A DNA stretch of 64,000 bases, taken from positions 1 through 64,000 of the forward strand of contig JAAPAO010000075.1 of assembly GCA_013115145.1 (NCBI GenBank), written 5' to 3'. The first letter of the stretch is position 1. Each line of letters begins with the position of its first letter. Below are positions 55,226 to 64,000 of this stretch, piece after piece. The notes beneath the pieces were generated by a model. The model saw nothing but the letters and a program-made list of their open reading frames with translations. It did no database searches and was not told where the DNA came from. The DNA comes from Perkinsus chesapeaki (lineage: Eukaryota > Perkinsozoa > Perkinsida > Perkinsidae). The position numbers were made by a program, and so were the translations under genes.

Positions 55226-56624
55226 CTAAGGCTCTTTTGGACCGTTTGCATCACTACCATCATCAGAACCGACACCTTCTTCTGGAATCTATAAAACACT
55301 TATAACCATAAAGATACGAGCTAGCAACTTACACCCTCCAAAAGGCGAGGAGATGCATTAGGCAAACCAGTAGTAGCCTCACTAGTCGTGGTGTTTACAT
55401 TGGATGTTCCTACTTCACTGTTGGAGCCCTGTAGAGATAATGAGGATTAGTTTCAGTTAAGGAATGGCTCACAGTCGATATAAATGAAGGGAATCTCGAA
55501 CGTATGTAGGGTACATCTTCGGTTGTGTGAATGTGGAAGATGTAAGTGGTAAGAGAGCATATTTGACTCAGCTGAAATAAAAGGCAAAAAACTCTTGCAA
55601 AATGTAAGCCTTCTTAGCTTAGTTGGTAGAGCACCCGCTTAGTAAGCGGGAGGTCGTCGGTTCGACTCCGGCAGAAGGCTTTATCAGCCAGCTTCGCGTA
55701 TGGAATTCGTTTGAACAGGAAATGCTACACGTCCACTTACCAAAAGTGTTTGTATCGCTATGAAAATTGTTCGTATCCACGTCAGTGTCCACGAGGAATA
55801 TCCCAACCCTTCCTTGTGTATACCTGAGACGCCCTAAACTAACCAATACCGCAAATGGGCTACCTCCATCAAAAGCTGTTATGAAGCTGCATGTTGGCAT
55901 CGCCAGAAATGACCAAGATACCATTGCCATCCATGAACCTGATGATGAAGCATCACTCCACATGACGGCCTTCGTGATACGGAACTCTTTTCTAGTCGGG
56001 AGAGATTTTATAACGTACTTTAATTGGTGCTGACATTCGAGAATCTTTCCTTACCTCGCGCAAATGTGTGCATGATTCCATCAAAGCTCATTCTAGAGAA
56101 GCATGTTCGACCTTTCTCTCGACTGAATAACAAAACAGATCGGCCGCTACCTTAGAATGGAGCGCCTACACTTCCAAGACGGGGGAGTGACGCAAAACCG
56201 CCGGCAAGTAGGATGACACCAACGGTGGCAGCGACACTCGATGGACGGTAATTGGCCACTTCGTTCTCTGCCAATGGAACTGAGCATCTCCAGCGGGTTG
56301 TGAACTCACCAAGTTCATCTCGACAAAGGCGCTGATGCACGTCCAGGTTAAAATGCTAAACACGATGGTCGTGACGGTCAAATCCAGGCAGATGCAGTTT
56401 GGGAAGTTCCACACACCAACCTTGGCCGCATGGGCCTCACTCATATACCTTACATTGGGTAAAATGCCGTGCTTGGGAATCGAACGTGCGCCTTACAATA
56501 TCCTCGAGATTCCCACATTTACACCAAAGACGAGGGCACTGGCCGTGAACGATACTGCGATAACATAGAGAGGAAGGCTGATCTCCGGCAGAGGCCGAGA
56601 TTCCGTCGGTGGTGAGTCTGCCAT
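55226..56624 (-). CDS. Predicted multi-pass membrane protein, multi-exon, unrecognised
   Basis: Starts at ATG 56624: MADSPPTESRPLPEISLPLY, then a hydrophobic span VIAVSFTASALVFGVNVGI; exon 1 ends at 56497 (donor gtaagg). Exon 2 (about 56448-56308) gives YMSEAHAAKVGVWNFPNCIC and the span LTVTTIVFSILTWTCISAFV. Further pieces: VAATVGVILLAGGFASLP (about 56180-56240) and MAMVSWSFLAMPTCSFITAF (about 55880-55940), with the region to about 55755 ending at a gtaagt donor. Then GSNSEVGTSNVNTTTSEATT (about 55340-55430), and the last exon IPEEGVGSDDGSDANGPKEP with stop at 55226. A Ser/Thr/Asn-rich, acidic C-terminus follows the hydrophobic spans. A tRNA-Thr lies in one intron on the other strand. Family unknown. 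Confidence 0.5.
55608..55680 (+). tRNA. tRNA-Thr (anticodon AGU)
   Basis: A full cloverleaf: acceptor GCCTTCT (55608-55614) pairs with AGAAGGC (55673-55679). The anticodon stem CCCGC/GCGGG encloses loop TTAGTAA with anticodon AGT. The T-arm carries GGTTCGACTCC. No intron. It falls in an intron of the opposite-strand membrane protein gene. Confidence 0.95.
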
Positions 56625-56735
56625 GAAGGGGCCTAGAAGTAGCGGCGCCACTCGCACTCATATATTAACAACGAAACTCCGACACTGTAAAAGTACTCCG
56701 TTATAAAAGGCATGGCAAAAGCCGTCATGTTGTTG

Positions 56736-57110
56736 TTATGATTCATGGCCATCATCACCATCCTCATCGGCTACTTCGGCGTCATCATCCTGAACAATGT
56801 CGAGAGTAACGCGGTGGCAGTTCAGCTTTCGGCGAAAATGGCGTACAGCTACGTACCAAGATGAGCGTGCTCTTTCTGCTCAGAATTCCCGAGAAAGATC
56901 TTCGAGTATGTCGGAGCTTCGCCTTCATAGACGATACCGAAACACCCAGTTCAGCATCACGAGGATCAGGTGCCTCCTGAATACTATTCCCGCGCGCCAG
57001 GAAACTCTTCCTCACTTTTTGACTGTTTTCGATAGCCGCATGGCGCTCCCGACGGTCTCGTGTCGGCTGAAATGAGCAACTACTCCATCGCCGCCGCCCT
57101 CCAACACCCA
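56736..57110 (-). CDS. Unrecognised multi-exon gene with acidic C-terminus
   Basis: Exon-like pieces on the minus strand: GVVAHFSRHETVGSAMRLSK (about 57010-57080), EAPDPRDAELGV (about 56940-56976), FGIVYEGEAPTYSKIFLGNS then EQKEHAHL ending at a gtacgt donor (about 56862), and RRKLNCHRVTLDIVQDDDAE to VADEDGDDGHES with a TAA at 56736. The pieces are coherent, but I do not recognise the protein and the 5' end is unclear. Confidence 0.4.
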
Positions 57111-57114
57111 CCAC

Positions 57115-58896
57115 TACAGTGTCATCTTCATCCTCCAGTTTAGGAAGATGCTCATCACTCTCCGTCTGACAGCAGCGCCCCCACTTGATGTCGCTAATCT
57201 ACCATAACTCACTCTAATTGAATCGATTCCTATCAACGCCGGCAAGATCGACTGTCCTCCCAGCCGCTTCGAATACGCCACACTGTGCGCATGCTCCTTC
57301 AACTAACAAACCAATCTGCAGCGCTCTTAACCAGCCAACGGCGCCCATCACATCCTCCACACAAACGGCGAATTGAAGATCGGCCTTGATGGTATGACCT
57401 TCATAAGTTCGTAGAGCTCCTCAACACTCGGTTGCCAAAATCGAGGATCCCATCGGCCCAAACCCAATCCCTCCGTGGACCGTTTCGAGTACCTCGAACA
57501 CAATTACCGACGAGACAATCTACAAGCCTCCGCACAACCACCAGAGCCGAGCTCTTTGCTTTATATCAACCAAGTGGTATAAGAATATTAATACAGACAG
57601 GTCAAACGATTGTTCAGCGCCGATCTGAATGCATTATCTATCGAAAATAAGGATGAGCTTGGTAGCATTCGATCAAAAATCTGTAGCCTTTGCGAGAGGT
57701 ATACGACCCGCCTCCGATCAGCTCCTGAGGATTCTGAATCTTATAAAACTACTGGCGGCCCAACATACGTTATCGAACCTAAGTCTCGTATGTCTCCTCA
57801 ACCTACTCTAATCTCTACTTAAGCTATCTTATCTTCACCCGTTCCTAAAACTGAGCCCGCGAAAGATCTCCCAGGATTTTCAACAGCGCCGCCCTTCCCC
57901 TCACTTCGGTCCCTTAGACTTCTCAACATCGTGATACGAGATTTTAGCGGCCTGCAAAGAGCATAACCGTGCGCCATCCCCAGTGACGTTCCAACCCTCA
58001 AATTCTTCTGGATCGTTTTTTTCTGTTCTTCAATACAACGTCGAGTCTCCTCCAACCAGGAACTTGCCGCTCTATTGAGGACACCCAAAGGAATGCAACT
58101 GCCAATCAATGAGCATCACCGCCGGCAGCAGCAGCAGCCGCCGCGTGAACACCTTACGAGAAACACACGTCGGAGAGGATAACCACAACCTCAGCGCCCT
58201 CCTCTGCAGCTACCGCCGAACCTGAAATGTAACGCACTTCCTCATCGGACCTCTGCCATCCGAAATATCTTCCTCTCCTCCCCAGCCCATGACAAGCTCG
58301 TTTCGAAACATTTCAGTGTGTAACCGGTAAGGAAGCGAGTATACTGTCTACTTCGAACCCTTTATTGGATGGTGCGGCCCTCCCATCTACATAGTCGATT
58401 GCTCGGTCTGAAATTCCTAATAATTTCCTCTCTATCTTCGCTAGATAATCTATCCCCGTTCTTTATGGGCATATCTCCCTCCTCCGAAATTAACACCTGA
58501 CAACAACAACAACAACAATAGTGCGGTCTAGCGGAGCGATGCAACCTTTACTTCATGACCGAATGTGTCTCCCTCCACCAAACGCACTAACTCCACATCG
58601 CTCTTAAACGTCCTCTTTCGTTCCTAAACATTATATTAGTTAGCATTCTGGGTATGACTTAGTGCGGCCGACAACCCCTAGGGATATCATATCACTCGAG
58701 ACACCGTCCAGATGATGGTGTCCTAGTTTGCCGAGTATAAATTATTATCGACCATGAACACCGCCGTTGCTGATGACGTTTCATAGGCGTACGCCTCCTC
58801 CCCTACGTTATAATAGTATGGCACAATATGAGCTCAAAGCTCAACTAGCGTACAAATCGAGATGCAATAAATTAAGATAGGTAGTTGACCCGTAAA
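57115..58896. other. No convincing gene
   Basis: One minus-strand open piece at 57819-58100 (ASSWLEETRRCIEEQKKTIQ, GMAHGYALCRPLKSRI) could be an exon. Otherwise there are C-rich, low-information sequences and a CAA-type microsatellite (about 58501-58518). Confidence 0.35.
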
Positions 58897-58926
58897 AGAC
58901 CTCAAGTTCGAACCCCGGTGAAGGCA
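58897..58926 (+). repeat. tRNA T-arm/acceptor-like fragment, copy 1
   Basis: 30 bp identical to 59933-59962. It contains the B-box-like AGTTCGAACCC followed by CGGTGAAGGCA. There is no matching 5' half, so it is not a tRNA gene. Confidence 0.55.
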
Positions 58927-59932
58927 TTTTAATGAATACTACTTCCCATCGACCATCATAGCAGCATTCATCGACCCTTCTAGTATCTTGCATAGGATAC
59001 TCTGAAATAACAACAAATAACAAGAAGCTGCATCCTCACAATACAGCATAACAGCGGTATTATTATGTCCGCCATTTGTCACTTGAGCATCATCATCACA
59101 TACCGTCTGACGGAAGCCAACGTGGGTATACCTCGGAGCCTTTTACCAATCAAAAATCAACATCACAAGCTCTATTCAAGAATCCCAACGGCTTCCCGAA
59201 AATTATCAAGGGGCTCCTCACAGGCATCGCCCCATTCTCACTCGACCTCAGAGAGCGGAAGTCACGGAAATAGATCGGCCTCTACTTCTCCTTGCTGTCA
59301 CTAGTCTTCCCAATGAGCAACAATGCCCTACCCGGGAATCGAACCCGCGCCGCCGCCCTCCACCACTACTCTCCATCATTTTCTTCCGTTCCTTTTCCCG
59401 ATGCTTCCGTAGTATCCTACTCCTCTCATCATCATCCTCCGACTCATCCGTATTGCCACGCGGCCAACGAAGACCTGATAAAATACCAAATATAGAAAGA
59501 GTCGATGTCTTCGTTCGCTGCGAAAACAACGGTGAAAGATCTCGGAGTAGCGGTGTGTGCTTGCCGACATCTGTGGAATCCGTGAAAATGAATTGTCGCA
59601 TATTCCCCCATAGTGTACTTAATACCGTCCGATTCCGTAACTGAGTTCCACGCCCCAACTAGTAACAAAAACGAACCTATACTTCTTCATACAGTTAACA
59701 AGCTCAAGGTGCCTCAGAGGTATACCCCTCGAATCGACACTTAAGGAGTTCCAAAGCTTCTATACGCCTGTACAACATGACAAGATATCCAACCGCTGGT
59801 GCTCGATCATAGTATATACATCAATCACGTTCGACCACCCAACCAGGCCAGACCCCCCTGCAGTTGCCCAAACTACATGTTGTAAGTCCGATGGCTGCTC
59901 TCAATGAAACATGACCTTTACGGACCTGCAAT
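58927..59932. other. Mostly no gene; one minus-strand coding-like piece
   Basis: Minus-strand 59330-59480 reads RGNTDESEDDDERSRILRKH then REKERKKMMESSGGGRRRGF before a possible gtaggg donor: charged, low-complexity, coding-like. The segment GGTTCGATTCCC (minus, about 59331-59342) within it looks like a tRNA T-arm. Confidence 0.3.
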
Positions 59933-59962
59933 AGACCTCAAGTTCGAACCCCGGTGAAGGCA
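59933..59962 (+). repeat. tRNA T-arm/acceptor-like fragment, copy 2
   Basis: 30 bp identical to 58897-58926, about 1 kb downstream in the same orientation. Confidence 0.55.
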
Positions 59963-62415
59963 CTTTACAATATATAAACATTCGCTTCTTTCTCCTTCGG
60001 TGTAGATAGCTTCACCCGGTTTAAACAGCTTGCAAACGACCGACCGGCTCAGCTTCATAATACGGCGGTTAGGCAGCGAACCTTAAAGCACAAAATCAGA
60101 GCTATCGGAGAAATACGTAGAGCTCAAAAACGGCATTCAGCCTCCTATGAGTATATTAGAAAGTGAACTCATTGTAGAGTCAACATGAAAACTAATCTTC
60201 TCTCTCTAGCATTCAAGATAACCTCCTTTAACTCTCTATTTCTCAACGTCAACGTTAAATGATATAGCCGTATGAAATATACTACTAGTATGATACCATT
60301 ATATCGGGACCTTCTCGGCTGGTAGGCTAGCTGGGCCGTTTATGGCTGATCAGCCCACAGCCATACTCCTGCCTGGTCGAAGGAGAAGTGCTGCATTTCA
60401 AAAATATATAGACATATATTTCTCATCACAACTCGGTTGTTCACGTTGTAGCGTATGCGTCCAGCATAGCCTAGAGCGTGTAAATGAAAGTACCTGTACC
60501 CCATCCCTTAGTACTGGCAATGTCAATTTTGCTGCCGATAATCCAATAATAAATCCTCTTGAGCATCCTCTCTCTTGTCTGATGCATAACTTCTCTATAA
60601 ACCAACGCATCCATTTCAACCTACTAAGAAAGCGGCTAACAAGCCCTCCTATATAGGACAAGATATAACCGAAGTTGGGTAGAAAGCCAATGCCAGCCGC
60701 AGCAGCAGCCTAGTGAGGCCCCTCTTCACAGCACACTCCATAATTTAATATAAATTAAAAGTTTTCCGTTCGTCGTCCTGTACTACGAGCTACGCTACAG
60801 TGTGAGAGTAACTGTTGAATGAACCAGACAAGTGAGTCTAAAAAGCTCCTCCCCGCATGACAATAATAAATAAATTGTAATCTAATTTAAAGTCGAAGAG
60901 GTTCGCCTAGGATGGCCTACAACATTACCACTCTCGATGACTTAGTGACCACCGCTTCCGCCTTCCTAGTACGATCACCAGATTCCAGAGCCAGCTCTCC
61001 AAATAACATCCCTGGTGACACCGAATCAACCTAATATGAATCTTTTCCATACGACCATCAACTTTCACTACTTTCAGCCCGCCGGCCAATATGGTGACTT
61101 GTCCAGACATCAAAAGGTATCTTGAAACCACGATCAAACGAAAGTACGGTATGAGCTATCTCTCACACTAGGGACGCCGTTTCCCCTCTCTGAAAGAGCT
61201 TATATCCTTTTGGATAAAGCCTAATATGAGAATGCTTCATTAACGTCCGCAGGCCTGCTTCATCTAAGCCATTCAACTCATCGTTGTTGCGCATTGCTCG
61301 AGATAATACAATCTAAGCAACAACTGAGGGTCCAGATAGATCCATACTAGACAGGATACTAAAATACACCCGGAAGATGCAAGACCCAAAAGGGGGGGCA
61401 CTGCAAGACGCAATAAAGAAGAGCTAAACGTATTACAAAACCGCAACGATTCAGTTACACAAATGAAACGAATGGTTACCCTTGCCCTCGAACGGAGCGT
61501 AACTCGATGAACCAGGCCGAGGTGATGGATTAAAGCCCTCTGATAGGGCGGCCTCCCAAACGCACCCCAACGTATTTCCGCGTTTAATGGTTCACTGCTT
61601 ATCTATTTCGATTACCTCCTTTGAAAAGTCCGTGCTGAGTTGGGTTAGGTCCAAAACGCTCTTACAGAACCTTGGAAAACACAGCCTAAAGGGGAGCATT
61701 GTTCAAAATAGAACTGCCACTTCCACTACTTGAAGTCGCGCCGTTCGGCAAGCCATTCGGGGATGATATCGTCATTTGCAGTGAAGAACTTCTTACCGCC
61801 GAAGAAGTCAATGGTTGTATCGGAGTAGTCCTGAGAAGAAATTTACAGCTAGAGGTGTCAGAAAATATCACCTCAGGTTTCATTCTATTAGAAGAGAAGA
61901 GCCGCTGATACATCCGGCCAGTACTGAAAGATACTCCTACTTTGGAACCTATAAAGATCCAGTATAATATAGAGGGATGAGCTGGCCTTGTGTTACCGCC
62001 GATTCTGGTCCTTCTATTGGTATGAATAAAATGATTCGTCTTATTTTCGATTAAACATTCGGATGCTGAATTCTTCATTGCATTAGAGATATCTTGCGCT
62101 GAGTCCAAGTCGAACAGCGCATCTTCGTTTGTCGCTCGCCAGAAAATCTACACAACTCGTGCGGCGCGTCGCGTTTCCACGAAACCGGTTTCGGAAATCA
62201 AAACCAGTTTAATGAACGAGCCGTGGGAAAGCAAACTACAAGTCGCTGTATTGAACACGGGGTTACGCTTTTTGTATCTATTTCATTGTCATTGGTACCT
62301 AATCTGTACCATTATTATCATTTGTATATCCTGTATCATGACTATTCCTCTTCGGATCTGAAAGACATATAAGTGGTTGGTCGTAATGGCCCAACAATTC
62401 TAAAGTAGTCGACAT
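59963..62415. other. No convincing gene
   Basis: An open frame on + at 61699-61908 (FKIELPLPLLEVAPFGKPFG, LTAEEVNGCIGVVLRRNLQL) looks protein-like but is isolated. About 62180-62240 is the partner, in inverse orientation, of the dispersed repeat near 26400. Confidence 0.35.
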
Positions 62416-62496
62416 TTAAATTATAGCAAGGATTAATCCTTGCTATAATTTAATTGCATCGATACTATCTCATACTATGAGATAGTATCAATGCAA
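62416..62496. repeat. Two adjoining long palindromes
   Basis: 62416-62453 is a perfect even palindrome (19-bp arms, no spacer). Next to it, 62454-62496 has 14-bp perfect inner arms (GATACTATCTCATA) around a single C (62475), one mismatch, then 6 more paired bases. Confidence 0.9.
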
Positions 62497-64000
62497 CCCA
62501 ACAATGACTAATAGTTCTCATCACGATATAACCGTCATGGTGTAGTATCCCCTTTAACAGCCGTTTCATTTTTGGAGGACTTGGTATAGTTCAATAGAGC
62601 TAATTGAACGATTGGTCGGTGATCGAGAGTTAGTGAGATAGTATTGCTGTAGACAACTGTGCTCAAGGTTCTTTCGTTGGATTTCCTGCTTGATCGTTGA
62701 TTCGGCTCTGATCTACCTTTCTGGGATGAGAAGTACTCCGATGACGACTCAGGCCACTTGAAGTTTTTTACGGTGCGCCATTTCGGAACATGACAAGATA
62801 TACTGAAGCCTTCAGAAGGTGCTGCATAGTAGACTTTTTGCGGCGTAAGATGTCTGCAACATGGTCTTGAAGCTCAAGCTGGTTCGTTATGTACCAGGTT
62901 TGTGACCCCTCGGCAGAATCACATTTGTTGCTTGAGTGTTACTCTGTACACGTTCCCGTCTGGACTCCTCAATTTCCTATCCCCATGTTAGGTATACTCG
63001 TATTCGTGACGCTGGTTAGTCACTTGTGTGAAGTATAATGCCGTTATCAGGCTGATAGGACTCCCTGTCATCGGAAAATGCAGTTGTGTCTAGCTGGAAA
63101 TTGCTATCCAAGATATGAGATTTGGGAATCACATTTCGTCTCAGTCTATCTGATTTTATTGTACACGCAATCCTGATGTCGTGGAACGCACAATCTTGGT
63201 GCGCCCCCAGGAAACATGGAAGATGATGAGCTGATCAAGATGGTCGAAGATGATTCTGTGTTGTAGCCAAAGCTAGGCTTAAGTCATTATATTATTATTC
63301 TTCGAGATATCAGTACTGGAGATTGCATCTTCTTCATCTCCAGTACTGTGTTGATATTACTTAGATAATAATTCCACAGTTCATTATTTCATTCCGGCGG
63401 TCGATGACATATATAACCTCATCAGGTGATTCATTCAAGAGTTAAACTATCATACAGTAGTTCGGGTAGCCCACAACCCAGTCTATTGCTGTGCTGATCT
63501 TGTATTGGTTGTTTTCGGCTCAGTAATTTACTGTAGCTTAATAATAGTAAACTACAAAAGCAAGTGAGGGTCATTACCTAGCACTTTGCAAATTGCGGTA
63601 TGACACGCCAGTAGCAAAGGCGTGCCGATTGTATGGGAATTTGACAGAGGTCCTGACTTTCATCAAAAGAAGTCCGTATGGATAATGATCATTTTGAGGT
63701 ACCGACCTATGATCCCATGATCACGGTCATCGTCTTTACCACATCCTTGAACAAACGACCTATTTGATGCATTACATTAGCGGACTTTTAGTAACGCGGC
63801 TCGCAGAAGGTATAATAGAGCATTGGTCCGGCCAACGACTACGAGAAGTACGCCCTTCAATCGCGGCCCTTACCCTGCTATATGCAATACGAAGCAAAGG
63901 CTGTGGGAGTTCCACAGCGGATTCCAGTATGTAACCCGATGATGCGGCTCATTCGGTGGGCTCGAAACTCGCAGACCGTGAGTCGGTGTGAGGACGATGA
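62497..64000. other. No gene seen; one hairpin
   Basis: 63311-63323 and 63336-63348 form a 13-bp perfect hairpin (CAGTACTGGAGAT, 12-nt loop). Nothing else is recognised up to the window end. Confidence 0.45.

Noticed and set aside
58897-58926. tRNA gene at the T-arm-like segment
   Set aside because: No D-arm, anticodon arm or complementary acceptor 5' strand upstream.
61686-62108. 140-residue minus-strand open frame
   Set aside because: No start context, homology or splice support; the opposite strand is equally open.

Overview
This is a nuclear genomic window from a protist, most likely an alveolate of the Perkinsus (perkinsid) type. The evidence is direct but circumstantial. The translation elongation factor is EFL rather than EF-1alpha. 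Genes carry many tiny GT-AG introns, often 40-60 nt. Alpha- and beta-tubulin lie head to tail only 162 bp apart. A family of secreted, cysteine-containing proteins with no relative I recognise is present in four copies. The standard code fits every gene read. There is one scaffold gap (99 N, 11840-11938).

Layout. 0.2-2.5 kb: five-exon TRM5 tRNA methyltransferase (+). 4.1-4.7 kb: small element with 43-bp terminal inverted repeats. 4.8-7.0 kb: serine peptidase of family S28 (+). 7-10.3 kb: palindrome-rich DNA with only scraps of possible exons. 10.3-12.1 kb: nine-exon papain-type cysteine protease (+) whose last exon is tandemly repeated around the gap. 13.7-16.6 kb: alpha- then beta-tubulin (+). 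17.1-18.9 kb: Hsp20-like secreted protein and an unknown multi-exon gene (-). 19.0-20.9 kb: EFL (+) followed by three C/D-box snoRNA candidates. 21.5-25.8 kb: Sfi1-like centrin-binding repeat protein (-). 26.7-33.5 kb: second palindrome-rich zone. 30.0-37.6 kb and 47.7-48.8 kb: the secreted family (-). 37.7-42.8 kb: a complete LTR retrotransposon (-) with apparently identical LTRs and a 5-bp target duplication. 43.3-47.2 kb: unknown multi-exon gene(s) (+) with a TTAA-flanked MITE in the middle. 49.8-51.6 kb: ankyrin-bromodomain protein (+). 52.3-55.1 kb: CMTR-like cap 2'-O-methyltransferase (+). 55.2-57.1 kb: membrane protein and an unknown gene (-), with a tRNA-Thr(AGU) opposite the first. 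57-64 kb: mostly no convincing genes.

How the genes fit together. Several are housekeeping genes for translation and RNA modification (TRM5, EFL, the snoRNA candidates, the cap methyltransferase, tRNA-Thr) or for the cytoskeleton and centrosome (tubulins, Sfi1-like). Others are secreted or lysosomal-type (S28 peptidase, cathepsin-like protease, the secreted family).

The most unusual signals are these. (1) Chains of perfect palindromes, mostly with a one-nucleotide centre, where the right arm of one is reused as the left arm of the next; they are dense in introns and intergenic DNA and I did not see them in the conserved coding exons. (2) Two introns of the cap methyltransferase gene that share most of their sequence and look like introner insertions. 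(3) The duplicated terminal exon of the protease. (4) A cysteine-enriched alpha-tubulin. (5) A retrotransposon whose single ORF starts in one LTR and stops in the other, with no recognisable primer site.
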